Part shown: positions 45,301 through 60,200 of the stretch, piece by piece
How the letters are laid out: the number at the start of each line of letters is the position of its first letter
Numbering within the stretch: the stretch's first letter is position 1
Source: Anodontia alba
Taxonomy: Eukaryota > Mollusca > Bivalvia > Lucinida > Lucinidae
Length of the DNA stretch: 64,000 bases
Direction of reading: 5' to 3'
Assembly (NCBI GenBank): GCA_964016985.1
Contig: OZ024823.1
Span: forward strand, 31,006,104-31,070,103
Position numbers and translations under genes: made by a program
Notes under the pieces: model-generated
What the model saw: only the letters and a program-made list of their open reading frames with translations
Database searches by the model: none
What the model was told of the DNA's origin: nothing

Positions 45301-48300
45301 GTATTAATGTCAGTGTTGAAGCAGTTAAACGATAGCATATATATTTGTGAACATGAAAGATACTGCCTGGATTCTGACTGGTCAAAATCTTTGTTTAAGG
45401 GGAAGTATTTTCTGACACCTCTGAAGAACCATTCTAGATTATCAAAGAAAATTCTCTCTACAGCCTGTTTTGCATATTATACATGTTAATGATAGAGAAG
45501 TATGTGTAAAAAAAAATTCATACCATAAGTTGCTCTTATTTGTTCCACATAAATTGGGTGTAAAAATAGTCGAGTGAGTGGACGGATAAGACCTGTCAGC
45601 TATTTTACAGTAATTTCTACCAGCCAATCACAGTCACCCAAGGAGATTTGTCTCCTTTGCAGTCAAAATTAATACTGAGCTCAGTTGTTGGTGCTCAGTT
45701 AACATGTACATGTGTATTCTTCAGTGCAGGGATGAAAACAACAAACACAACTCTATTTAGCTCAGGGTACCTAATCTACAGCCCTTTCTTATTCTCCTCA
45801 TTAAGAAAACATGCCTATTCAAATATATTGAAAATTTCACCACCAAAAACTGAAAGTTTTCAGATAAAAATTCTGATATTTTCTTATTTCTGCTCAAAAC
45901 ATAGATTGTGGGTACTTGTTAGAACTACTTGCCTAGGCCGTTTTAACGAGTACCCACAATCTATGTTTTTTGAGCAGAAATAAGAAAAAATAATGTATAC
46001 CCCATGTAAACCCCAGTTTTAATGTATAAAAATGTGGTTTAAGGGGGTCAAAGTTATATATAGATATGTTTTCGTGATGTGATAGTGAATGAGGTTTGCA
46101 TTCTGCCTTTCTTTTAGTAATATATTTACTATACTATGTACCAAGTTTCAGTATGTTATATCATCAACAAAACACATTTTTTTGGTGTTTGTTCCTACTG
46201 GTAAATTCTCTGTGGCTCAAATAAAAAAAACAACAACAAAAAAAAAAACTTTTCACTATAGCCAGTCCATAATTTTGATTCTTGATATTAGCTTGTATTT
46301 CCTGCCTGAAAAATGTTCCCACTGATGGTTTAGGTGAAGGTAACTGGCAAGCAGGGCCCAGTTGTTCAAAGCGTAGTTAGCTTAACGAGCTCGTTAAGGG
46401 TCATATTGTTAACTGTTTTAGCGAATTCAATATACAATATTCTGATATTTTTTGCTGAAAAAATGTGAGTAGCTTTTGCACTGCAAAAGCTACTCACATT
46501 TTTTTCAGCAAAAAATTTCAGCATATTTGCATATCACTCGATGTAAATTTTAACGAATCGTTAACTAACAACATCGTTAGCTTTGAACAACTGGGCCCAG
46601 GGAATTCAAACCCAAATCACTGGTCAAGAATCCAAATGATATTGAATTTACTGTACAAAGAATGTTTTCAGTGCAAAGAATGACTTATAATTTAGGCCAA
46701 GAAAAAGAATCATTAAAAGATGACATCCATGTACCAGCCAGGAATATCAGACAGGCAAAAGAAACAGAGAAAATCAAAGAGAGACTGGAAGTGTCAAAAG
46801 AAAAGAGAAAAATTACAGACAAACTTAGGTATTTTTTACCTTTCCTTAACTATTTTTGATTGCAAGCTTCTAGAAAATAGTCACAGTGTCAGAAATATTC
46901 CTTCATCATGTGTGCCAAGCAGAGAGTCATGTTAGCCCGTACATCCACATAATCACATAGGTCTACATAAGAGAGAGTATTTTTTTCTTCTTCCTCCACG
47001 AAAACTTGTTATGGCTGTTCATTAGAAGTGCCTCGGCTTGCCGAGGCAAGCCGAGGCACTTCTGATAAATAGCCATAATGTGATTTCATGGAGAAATAGA
47101 AAATATTTAGTTGGATACTCCTCCTATCTGTAGGACATGCCATATTTACCATAATTATTGGGACAGACAGGCCTGTGTAAACAGTGTAGACCAAGATTGG
47201 ATTTTACAAAATGTGGCAGCTGATCAAGATCTGCCTCATTTCTATTCATCCAGATAGTTTTAGACACATCACTAGTCAGTCATTTACAATTTTAGAACAA
47301 GTATAGTTAGAAGTAATTCATAGGTCTAGATAGGAGTGGGTACTTGTACATGTACATGTATCTGGTAAATATTCTTATTATTTCGCTATGAAAACATATG
47401 TTGTGGGTATTCATTAGAAGCGCCTCGGCCAGTCCCTACATCATGTTTTCATAGAGAAATAAGAAAAACTATTAATACTTTTAGCCAAAAAAAAGCATCT
47501 TATCAAGAGCTATGAAGAATAGCTCTTTTGATATTTGAGAGTATATACAATTTTTGATTGACAAAGTAGGGTCTTACATGTACACTGTATTTGGTGTTCC
47601 AGCACCTAGAGAAATATTTGGGGTTCTGGCACCTTGGGCAGTGTCTGCATGGCTAAGTAGTTAGCCTTCCTGAGCGGATCATAAGGCTTCAATTCTCGCA
47701 AGAAGTTAAATTCAGATTATAACTGTTTGGCACTCCCTTGCTCAAAGCCTTTTGCTATTGCTCCTTCATCATTTCCGCATGACTTAAATCTGTTGAAAAA
47801 GACACAAAACACCATATCATTGTCTTATTGTAGGTAGGCTCTTATTGTTAAGTAATTTTATGCATGAACAATACTGGGGTATTAATGAATGTGTCTGCTA
47901 TTAAAGCTGAATTAAATTTGTTCAAAATTAGGAAGAAACAATGGTGTATCCATAGATTGAGATCGAAGCCTTGTACAAGCCCAAGACATATGTATATACG
48001 TAGTAAAGTAATCCCTACAGGGTTCATAGCTCATAATAAGAGGATGTATAATAGTTTTCTTATTCTCCACAAAAAACATGTTGTGAGTGTTCATTAGAAG
48101 CGTCTTTGCGAGGCACTTTAATGAGTATCCACAACATATGTTTTCGTGGACAAATAAGAAAACTATTAACACTTTTTGATAGAAAGTGGTATCCATACAA
48201 TGAGAGTAGGTATTTTTAATCTCCTGATCTCTTGACATAGTCTGTGTATCTTACAGCAAGATCAAGACTCTGGGTGACAGTGATTCAGATGAAGATGCTG

Positions 48301-51300
48301 CCACATGGGTGAGAAGAAACAGAATGAAACAGAGGGAGAAGGAAAAAGCAGAGAAAACAGTATGTACAGTGTATTTTGTCAGATACAATGTATATTCATG
48401 TCTTCAGAAACAGTGACTCTAGAGAGACCGTGTAACCAGAATTGTTTTTTACACTAGCAATATGATAGTGGCAAAATAATAGTGGCTGTGTATTGTGTTT
48501 TACCATTCAAATAGCCATCCTTCAGCACTGTTTATTAAGGCTGGCTAATCAGAACTGAAAAGATAATCGATTATCAGTCCTGCCATTGTGATCGATAATC
48601 GATTAGCAATCGCTGAGGATTTAATCATAATTTTACCTGTTTGAGCATGACCCTTTCATATGTTATACTTTATTGTATGTATTTTGTCAGACAGGCCTGA
48701 GCAAACAGTGTAGACTCAGACGAGATGCTGCAAACACGGCATCTCATCAGGGTCTACACTGTTTGCCACTCTCACAGCTATTTTAGACAAAACAGTGGGT
48801 AGTAAATTGGACTTGTTCAAATTGTAAATAAAGTATGGTTAGGAGTTGAGGTGTCTGAATACTAAGGGTAAATATGCTAAAGTAACAAACACAGAAATCA
48901 AATGATCGATTATTAGCAAATCTGTAATGATAATCATTTTTGTGGAATTTATCGATCAATTAATTGATTATCCAATTAATCATGCCAGCCTTATGCTTTC
49001 TAACTTGAGTATTTTTTGTTGTGACTGCTTTAGCTCCATTTCTCAAACACCAAGGATTCTTGGCTTCATACATACATCTGCCATGATGCATTCTGCCCAC
49101 TGCCAATACATGTAACCATTATTGACATTGACATACTTTCCATGCTTGGCTGAACAAGGTTTAGTCTGTGCCTTTGGCTCTGTTTCTTGGATACCACCAG
49201 CAGTCCTGACATAGCCATTGGACAAATTTCTTGGTACATTGTATGCATGAGGCATTGATATTGAAGTGGAGTAGTTTAGGATCGTAAGTGTGTAAATTTG
49301 TTGCTCTCAGTAGAGTTATGGCCATTGGTGGACATCAGAATTTTGTATCCTTATTGTATCTTGAGAACAAGCAAATGGATTTTGATCCAAATTTATGTAC
49401 ACATTGATATTGACTAGATCTAGATTAGGATTAAATCATGGGATGGTTTTAATTGCTGATTAGATTTTGGTGACCTTGGCCTAGTTTCCAAGGTCACCAG
49501 GAGACTTAACTATTGACCCAATTTTCAAGGTCATCACAGGACATAATTATCAATAGCTTCACAATACCCTGTGTCCATAACCAGTCAATGATTTCAGGTC
49601 AGACTTGGTATATAATATATTCAAGAGGTCTAAATTGCTGGTAATATTTTGGTGACCTTGACCCAATTTTTAAGGTCACCACAGGACTTATGGAATATAG
49701 ATAAAGCTTCTTAATGTGTAATAAAGCTTCTTAATGCGCAATCTCCATAACTGGTTGATGGATTTTAGTCCAACTTGGTATATAATACAACTGAGAAGGT
49801 TTTAATTGTTGATTATAGTTTAATGACCATGACCCAGTTTTCAAGATCACCACAGGACTTGCACAAGTTATTTGAAAAAAAAAAAAAAAAAGAAAAGATT
49901 TTCAACACTATGTGAACCAGTGCAAGGATTCAGTTCAAACTTGACCTGCAGATTTTCACCAAACTTGCATTAATATCTCATATGGACATGCCTTTGAGAA
50001 ACTTGATATCAAAATCTAGATCCGATTGGTGTGGCCAAGTTTCTGTTTAAGAAATCATGTGAAAATTGTGAAGTTCTAATTTGACTGAGGCTAGTTTTTG
50101 TAGAAGGCTTTGAATGTTGTAGTGTACAAGAGAAAACTATTTTTAAAAAAATGTAGATGAGATATCAGATAGGCTATGAGTCTCAAATCTATTAGTTGAA
50201 GCGTTACTCCTTTCAGTGCAGGCCTTTAATGTATTCAGATTCATGCTCAGTAAGTGTTTATATTCACAATCATTATGAAATATTGTCTGTCAAGGCATAG
50301 AGCATTTTCAAGTTCACCAATTGGCTCAGTCGGATGTAAGCCAAGAGAAGGTTATTCTATATTTTCAATATAATCTATACATTGTTGTTTGGATACAACA
50401 CAGTTATTTAGCTAGCACAGTTTTAGCTTTAGATCCCAGCAATAGTGTTATAAAGAGGTTGTGGCATATTGCATTTAAGGTCATGATAAAGCCTGGTTGT
50501 GTAACACTTGACATCATATAAAATATATTTTTATGTTTCAGGCAAAAATTCTAGAAGAGATGGATGCTGAGTTTGGTATTGGGAATTTAGTAGAAGAGGA
50601 ATTCAAGCCAAAACAAAAGGTATAATCAGCATTTCAAGGCAGTTTTGTTTTCATGAATATTTATGAGAGTTTGCTTGTGAATTGAAGACTCAAGTGAAAT
50701 GAAATAAAAACACAAAAAAAATCATTGAAACTATTTTACTCTGCTTTCAACATCTTCAAGAAAGTTGTTATTGGCTTGGCACTGTGATTAAAACAAGGGA
50801 ATTTGCATACTTTTGCCATTATTTAATGCAAAATACACTTTATAACACAGTTCGTTATAACACAGTTTTGGATATAAAACAGTTCAAAGATGGATCCCAA
50901 AAATGTATAGATTATATTGAAAAATGACCATAAATGGTCATTTTTCAATATAATCTATACATTTTTGTTTGGATATAACACAGTTGTTTAACTAACATGG
51001 TTTATGATATGGACCTCAACAATAGTGTTATAAAGAGGTTGTGGTGTAGTAGACAACAGATTTTTTCTAATTTTTCCAGAAAATATGCTTTTCATGAGCT
51101 CTCCTTCTTTTGGTCCCTCAGGAGGGCTGTGCTTCTTGACTCTGGGATTTCCTGGGTATCTTCACATATTTTTGACATTTCATGCAAATTGTCACCATAG
51201 GAAAAATAAGAAAAGTATTTCAAAATGTCATCTGGTGAAATTTTTACCTTGCATACTAAGTTTAAAATCATTCTGTTCTTCTATTTTCAGAAATATTCAT

Positions 51301-54300
51301 CTCGAGATCTGAGAGGGTTGAAGGTAGAACATGACATAAATACTTTCAAAGAGGGACAGTCTGTTATATTGACCTTGAAAGACAGAGGTAAATGGAATGT
51401 TTAAGGGAAATGGAAACATGCCTAAACAATTTTGTGGCAAATTTTAAAAATACAGTCAATTTTTGAGGACAAGGACGTTGCCTTTATGGTACTTGAAACC
51501 TTTTAAAAATTGGGTCTGCTTTGCTTATGATCATCGCCTCTGTCAGCAGACACTCGAAGACCTCGTTTCTCATTGAATGATTCTTTTTTTCTGAAATTGG
51601 TAAGTCGCTGTCATTTGAAGGGAGAGCTCATTTAGTATTAACTCATTTAGCTGCTGACCAAAACAAATACCAATGCAAACGGTGTAAATACAGACGAAAT
51701 AACTTGTTGCAGGTGGTCTCATCAGCATCTACACTTTGCCATTCAAGTTTCAAAACTCAACAAAGTTGTTAGCTAACATGAGGTTAAAATTTGTATCTTG
51801 AAATATGGTTAATACAATGATACTTTTTGCTGAAAAAAATGTGAGTAGCTACTTGCATTTTTGCAGTAAAAATATTTAATTTAATGTTTTTGAAAATACC
51901 TTAGCTGCAACAGTCAACGATTTTGTCAATAACCAGCTTGTTAAGCTAAAGATGCCTCGAACAACTGGGCCCTGGACATTGGCTTGGGGAATACTTGATT
52001 CCCTGGTCATTTGCTCTTATTTTACAATTAGATATGCATTAAAATGTATCATAGCTCCAGATAAGGCTCTTTTTTTATGCCCCCACATCGGATGATGCTG
52101 GGGGCATATAGTTTTTTTGGTTTTCTGTAAGTGGATATGTGATCCTGTTAGACTCGGGTTAAAGCATATGTACCAGGTAGAATTTTGCAGTTTTATAGTC
52201 AGGTACCTCATAGTGGGGGCATCTGTTTACTGTGGACACATTTCTAATTCAACCAAAAAGTATTGATATTTTTCTTATTTCCCTATGAAGGCATGTATTG
52301 TGAGTACTCATTAAAAGTGCCTCACAGAGGTGCTTCCATTGAGTACCCACAATATATGTTTTAATGGAGAAGTAAGAAAAATGTTTACCTAATACTCCAT
52401 CTTATCTCTGGCTGTGTGTTTATTTATTTCATAACACATCTGACTGATTTTTCTGGCATAAAATGTTTTGATGAACTTTAAAACAACTCATAAGATGAGC
52501 CATGCCATAGGAAAACAGCTATTATAGCACATGAGAACAGCAATCATTCAGATGAGCCTGGCCTGCATGTCTGGGCATCTTGTGGCTCACTCACATGGGT
52601 GGTGGACCAGGGAAAATACAGCCAAAGAACTTGACATGTGGCTCTGCTAAGGGACCGAGCATGCCCATTGAAGGATTGATTTGACAGTCAAAGAGCCTTT
52701 TTCTTGTGATGTGACACAGATTGTATATGTGTCCTTACAGGTATTTTAGATGATGAGGGCGATCCAGAGACACTGATCAATGTCAATATGATAGATGCAG
52801 AAAAAGCTCTCAGAAACATAGAGAACAGGAAGAAAAAGCCAGATTATAATCCATATGATGATGCTGAGGAAGATGAGTATGGAATGGTGGGTAGTTTTAA
52901 TTAACTTTAACCCATTTACATCAGGTTGACTCTTCTACCACAACTCTTTGAACCAGTCTGTTTCCAATAGCAGAGTATCTGGTTAGTTTTTAATATTATT
53001 ATGTTTCAAAAAAATTCCTGTAGTTAATGGAAACAGTGCTTCTGATTTGGGTCTGCACTGTTTGCCAATTACCCTTTTGGGGCTTTCGTGACTAATGGGT
53101 TAAAAGCTCAAGTCACAACTGCTGCAGACATTAACTTTTTCATTCTTTCTGAGAAAATAAGGTTTGACATTTCATGTGAATTGTCTGCAGCAGATGAGTC
53201 ATTTCTAATAGTAATCCCTATTTTCTTGCAAAAAAAAAAAATAAAAATAAACTACTGAAGTAATCCTAAGTATTGGGACAGATAGGCCTGTTGTAGCTGT
53301 GTATTTAATATATGTTTTATATCTGTCTTTCAGTTTAAAGCAAAAGAAGTATTATCAAAATATGATGAAGAAATAGAGGGTGAAAGGAAGAAAAGGTTTG
53401 AATTAGGTAATATGATTATTGACATTAAGGGGAATGGATATGCTTTCAGGGGAGGTAACTCAAAAGTGTTTATGTCACTTCTGAAAAGAGGCCTACACTT
53501 AAAGGGAAGAATTTCCTCCAGTAAGTCATTAAAGTTGTCCCCCAATTGTATCCGGTCCCCTTACGATGAATGTACTTTTAGCTTGAAAAGTCACAGTAAA
53601 AATTTTCCATTGCATAAAATCCCAATATTGTTAATCTCATTCTGATGATCATCATTGTGTCTACACTGCTGATACCAAGACAGTAAAATGCAATGTTTAG
53701 GCAGGTCTGTCTGAGCAGACATTGTAGACCCAGATCAGACTGCTTCCTTCAGGATCTACCATATTTGCTATTCTACATGCCCTACTTGTATCACACTCCT
53801 GTAAACATTTTCCTCTATAATCAAGGGATTAAATTATGAAGTAAAACAGGTGCTTATGTATATATATTTGAACAATGAAGATCTAGACCAACCTGATCAG
53901 GACCTTGGCTGTTCACCAGTCGATGATTCTAAAGTTACAGAAGATATTTTATTGAGGGAGACGAGTTCACTTTTAATGGGAAATATCTCTAACTTATAGC
54001 CATTTCTAGTCTACATAGCCTGACGTACCTAAATTGAAATTTGATTCTTCCAATATATAGTGTGGGGGAGTTATTCAGTCTTAAGTTGATTAGACTGTGC
54101 TGAATATTATGTACTGGTTGTTTGGAAATCTACAGTTTTTAAATGCATAAAAGCAATCATCTGTTTTTTGTTACTAGGAGCTGGAGGTGTATATAATGCA
54201 GAAGAAGATAAACAAATGGACAGAATAAAAGAACAGCTCAGAGCGACAGCCGTAAGTATTCCTTGTAATATTTGGCATGGGGCTGAGAAAACAAACCGAC

Positions 54301-57213
54301 ATGGTTCTGAGAAAATAAACAGTAGGTAGGTGTAAACCATGGGACTCATGATGCTGCAAATTGTCAAAATAATTCTGCAGGGCCCAGTTGTTCAAAGCGT
54401 CGTTAGCTTAACGAGCTCGTTAAGGGTCATTTCGTTAACTGTTTTAGCGGATTCAATACACAATATTCTGATATTTTTTGCTGAAAAAATGTGAGTAGCT
54501 TTTGCATTGCAAAAGCTACTCGCATTTTTTCAGCAAAAAATTTCAGCATATTTGTGTATCATTCGATGTAAATTTTAACGAATCGTTAACTAACGACATC
54601 GTTAGTTTTGAACAACTGGGCCCAGAACTTCAAGAATTGGGGAGGCTTTTCCAAATCCCAGTACCAGAATAAAATCCTCGTCAGTTTTGTTTAGTTACCA
54701 TATTTAATCTTAATATTTGGTCTCTGACACTTTACTGTACTTATCTTAAAAACTGTCCATTTGACTATCTGGGCCCAGTTGTTCAAAGCATCATTAGCTT
54801 GACAAGCTCATTAGCAGTCAAAATGTTAACTGTTTGAGTAATCACAGGTATTTTTGCTGAAAAAAGTGTGAGTAGCTTTTGCATGCAAAAGCTACTCACA
54901 TTTTTTCAGTAAAAATATTAGCATATATGCCATATTTAATGATTAAAGTTTTAACGATACCTTAACTAATGATATCATTAGTTTTAAACACCTTGGCCCA
55001 TGGTGATTCTTCGAAAAATTACTAACTGAATGAGAAACAGTGCTGACCCCAATCAAATGCAGCATTATGCAGCTTCTGATCTGGATTTGCACTGTTTGTT
55101 CAGACATAACTGTGCAAATATATAAGGCAAATAAAGTGGCATTTCTAAAGATTACATGGCGGGCATAATGTAGAGCTGGATGCCTTCCACTCCTCTTGTA
55201 CATTTAATTACTTTCATGACTGTCCTCATGAGATTTCATATAGTTGTATATTTAGGCACAGCCACAGCAAAATAAATTATGTCAAAGTATCTTGTTTTCT
55301 ATTTTTTTCTAAAGTCATTCTTGGTAATGCTGTTAAGCACATTTCTGCCTTCCTTTATAAATATTGATCCTTAGTATTTCAGTGACTTTATTTTCACAGA
55401 AGTTTGACGTCAGATAAATGTACCTTTGAAAAGAATACTTACCCTATTCGACCTAATTACCACACCGTGTGCTTAGGTTTTTCACAATTACTGGGAAAAC
55501 TTGTGGTAAAATTTGTATCCACCTATACTAAGGGTACACTTAAAAAAGATCAGTGAAGGACTTATCTAGTGATTCTTATGCAATGTTTTTTGTGCTTTTT
55601 TGATTCTGCTTTTCTTTATAAAGCATATGTTATGGGTACTCATTTGAATTGCATTGACAAGTTGATGCAATTCAAATGAGTACCCACAACATATGCCTTT
55701 ATAAAGAAGTAGACTAAAATTACACTGGCTGTAATCTGAAGACTACAGAATTGCTTGACTGTGCGCTTATGGGAGCATGTACAGTATGTTAAGTATAAAT
55801 AATATATTTCTTGCTTCTTCATGAAAGCATGTTACAGGTACTCATTGAAATGGCCTCAATGAGGTAGTTCCAGTGATGAATACCTGCAACACATGTTTTT
55901 GTAGAAAAAAAAAAATCTTAATACTCTTCTATCAATCTAGATTTATGTTTTGTGTGTCTTGTGTCTTGGTATTTTAGCCTGTCAAAAATCTTAGGTTTGA
56001 CTTAATTTTGATTGTACCTACTGAGCTCTGCTCTGCATGCTCTGTTGGCAAAACAAAATGAGCGTTAACTGATTTATGCTTTCATTTCCATTTCAGCAAA
56101 CACTCACATCAAATGTAACATTGGCAACAGAATACTTCACAGCAGAAGAAGTGGTAAGAGTTAAATTTCTTATTTTGAGTAGAACTCTGTAGGGGGTTGT
56201 GGGGTGGAAATTGCATTATCTCCATAAAAAAAATCAAATTTCCTAATTTGAAAGTTACCTTTGTTGAGAACTGTTTAGAGCAGCTTAGTAGAGGGTCCGT
56301 CTGGGTTTTGGTGTTACTCAACATGAAAGATGAGTTGAAAGAATGGAGAGACCTGAAAGAGAACGCACTCTAAATTGAAAGTTACTGTCTTCTCTTAACA
56401 GCGTAGAAAAATGCTTTTCTGGTATATAATTCATTCTTAAACAGGGCTACACCATAAGCAAATAATGTTTCTATAGGGAAGGAATTTCTTTCCTTTAACA
56501 GTGCCCCACTCCTACACCCACCCCTTTGAGAATGGAGACAGATATTTTCAGTCAGAGTGAACTCCCTTGCAGGTATATCCATTTACAAAAGTTTGTTTGC
56601 TTGTATCAATTTTAGAGAGTCTAAGGTATGATCTGGATCATATTGGAACCACAACCTTCAGGACAGAACCTGTGCCTGCATGAGAATTGCCTTTCAGTGC
56701 TTTTGTCCTGTTTGACTTTACAAAGCTTCTTTTCACGGTAAATTGTTCATTTCTTAACCCTTTAAGCTCAAAAGTGTCTTGTCTAGAGGTATGCATAAGA
56801 AAACGAGTATTCATCAGTAAATATACAAACAGTGATGACTCAGACCAGCTTTCAGAGGTTCACAGTATCAACAGGGTAACCTTGCTGTTCTCATACATAA
56901 TATTAAAGACCTAGTGGAATGTTTATTGTCAATATGAATCCCAAAATTACCCTAAATATTTAACAGACAATGTAGACCTAGATCAAATTGTTTCTATAGT
57001 AGTAATTTCATCAGGGTATGTTGTGAGTCCATGATTTGAGGCTAATAATAATTGTAGTGAGGTTTCAGATCAGACTTGAAGTGTAAAGTCTAGTATGGCT
57101 TTTCAGAGAACTTTTAATAGGGAAATCGATATTCTTCGAAGGGAAATAGCTCTGACATGGAAATATTCATCTCCCTTCTCATAGAGGGTTACTATTTAAG
57201 GAAAGAATTTTTG

Positions 57214-57247
<34 letters not shown>

Positions 57248-60200
57248 CCTGATAGAAGCCCACATTTTTGAAAGGTTTGAAATGCTAGATGAGTAACTTG
57301 CTGTCTGCAAAAGTTGTCTCCCTTTGCAAAATAATGGCAAAAGTATCAGGTGTATCCAGTTGAATTCCTAAGAAGGAGTACTAGACTGAGAATATTTTCT
57401 CAAGTTCTTTATGAAAAACTGTGGAGTGAGGCAGTTTTAATATATATGTATATGAAGAAGTTAAAAAGAAATTAAAAAGATGTCCCAGAATGATCACCTA
57501 ATACTTCTTAACCTGGGTCCTGCTGAACCTGGATATACCCTGCCTTTGCAAACAGTGTAGATCCAGATCTTTTGGCCCCCCAAAAAACTAACTGATTTGG
57601 ATGTGCATTGTTTGCCATTCAGCATGTGATTTTATATGGCAGTCTGGATCAAGTAATCTGATTGGCTGAAAATTTGAAGTGGGTGCCACATCTTGATTTA
57701 TTCAGCATGGCAAGGGTTATCATATTCTCTGTAGCCTACAGAGCTTATGGAAAAATACTGGTTTACTTTAGTGCTTTGAGCATAAGATGTTTACTTTTTG
57801 TGAGCTTACAAATTGTTTTCTTTCCTCAGGCTGCCAAATTTAAGAAGGTGAAAAAGAAAGTGAGGAAGATAAGATCCAAGAGGGTGTTGAAAGCTGATGA
57901 TCTCCTGCCACAGAATGGAGCTGCCTATTCTAATGAGGACTTTGGTTCAAGGTAGACACATTTTAAGAGAACCTGCTAATATTATAATACCTGGTTTATG
58001 TATTATACAAATTAGAAATGTGTCCACAGTACACAGATGTCCCCACCTTGGGGACCTCCAGGAAACTGCACAAAGGGATTACAGTATGAATCAATAATAT
58101 GTTAAAATATACCTCTTACAAAAATCCTAATCTTGCAAAATTAGCCAAAAGTCTAAAGTCAGTGAACCATGACATGTGAGTCAGCTCGACTTGATTCTTG
58201 TATATTTATTCTGTACTTAAAGACATAAGTCCTCATACTAAATTTCAAGTTGCTACACTAATAGGAACCCTGAAATCTACCTCTTACAAAAATCTTAACT
58301 TTGCAAAATTAGCTTAAGTCAGACTTCAGTCAACCGTGACGTATGGGTCCTTGTGACCTGATTCTTGTATATTCCTGCTGTACTCATAGACATAAATCCT
58401 CATACCAAATTTCAAGTTGCTACACTCAAGGACCAAAAGTAATTCCATAAAATGCCTGCCATGAACATGATGTCAGGCCAGTTCGATAAATTATAAATGA
58501 AAATTGAACCCTTTAAAATGAATCTGCTTACCTCTTCATGTTAATACTTGGTGATGCATCCATTGGCTAGAAGTACATGGCGAACTCTGATTGGTAAAGT
58601 GGCAAACAGTGATTTAATATAGGCGGGAATAAATGCAGACCTTTAGAATTTTTGTCGTTTTCCAAACATTTTCAGTAATATTAATATCAAGGCTCTTGTG
58701 CAGGCCACATCATGGTTGGAATTTGGTTTCCACTGCATTGTGTATCTAGAGACGGGGGGGTTGCATTGTCCTCTTGAAATATCCAAGGAGAGTTGGGAAA
58801 AACCTTAGCAACAATAGGCCACAGCTTATCTTCAAGAATGTCAACATACTTTTGGGAGTTTTTTAATTTCCATCAACGGGTGCCAAAGTTCCTACACCAT
58901 CATATATGATGCACCCCCAAAACATGATACTGGCCCGAACATGTGGATTAGGATCATCGTGTTCTCCAAGATACCTTGGGAGCCACATCTCATTAGCTTT
59001 TCTCCGAATGTAAACCTTCTGTCTTTCCCCAATACAACTTGTGTCTCATCTGAAAATATTACCTTCCTCCAGTAATTATAAACAGTCATAGGAAGCTTTC
59101 CATGACACCAGGCCCTCCGCTTTACCCTGTTCTGCTTTGAAATGACAGTTTTCTTCTTTACAACATGTCGTTTGTAGCCATGCAATATTAATCGCCACGT
59201 AACAGTAGTCAGAGATATCTTTGTTGGAGTCTGATCATGGAAAACACTGGTTAGGTCTTGTAAAGTTTTCCTAGGGTTTATCTTTACAATACCTATAAGC
59301 CTTCTGTCAGCCCTGGCATCTGTTTTTCTTAGTCTTCCATTTCTGTGCTTATTTACTATTGATCCTAATAGTTTAAACCTTTTCAGAAAATTCAGCACAG
59401 TAAATCTGTTTAATTTCAACAATTTCAACAATTCTGCAACTTTTGAGCCCACTGACAATTGTACAATCAATTCTTTTTGGTCACTACTCAGTTCTCCTTC
59501 TGGGGTGGTCGGGTGGTGCGAAGGTGTCATATGTCACTGGGGCGTCCAGCTGATATTGGCTTACAGTTGGGCAAGGCCTGCTATCCTTGTAGCGGGTAAG
59601 GGTAGGGAAGTGATGTTTTTATTTCTTCTGTTTCTTCACTTTCATTCCTGTTTCTCTTTCTTCCCTGTCCCTCTCTTTCATCTCTTCTGCTATCTCTTCT
59701 GTCGCTTTTCTCCCTTTCTCTGGGAGACGACACAAAATGACCCACAAGGGTTGATGTGTCGTTAAACCCCAACACAATCAATCAGTTCTCCTCCTCTGTT
59801 TGGCATTTTACAGCAAACGAAATTGTAAACAAAAGGGGAGGTAAATCTACTTATTAATATAAAATCCATCACAGGTGAAGGGTATAATTTATTCCTATGT
59901 AAAGACATGCTTCATCAAACACCATAATAGAAGTTTGATTTGGGTATGCATTGATTGCCATTCAGCCAGCATTGCCTTTTTTCAAGGGGGAGTTTTTGTG
60001 TCACCTGCATAGCATGGCAGACACATAGGGATCATGTTGTCCATTAGCGTCGTCTGTGGTGGTGGCTGTGGTGTCGGTGGCGGCAGTGTCGTCATCACAC
60101 TTTTCGTTTCTGTTCAATAACTATGAAGGGATGTATGGATTACAATCAAATTTTGCAGAACTTTATATCACTATAAAATACAGGTCAAGTTATATATTAG

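Noticed and set aside
52887..52892. Alternative donor GTAGTT for SART1 exon 8
   Set aside because: It would shift the frame into exon 9; GTGGGT at 52887 keeps phase 0.
57662..57955. A continuous frame reading through the acceptor of SART1 exon 12
   Set aside because: The upstream part is the end of a TTAA-type MITE; the acceptor TTTCCTCAG and protein similarity set the exon start at 57830.
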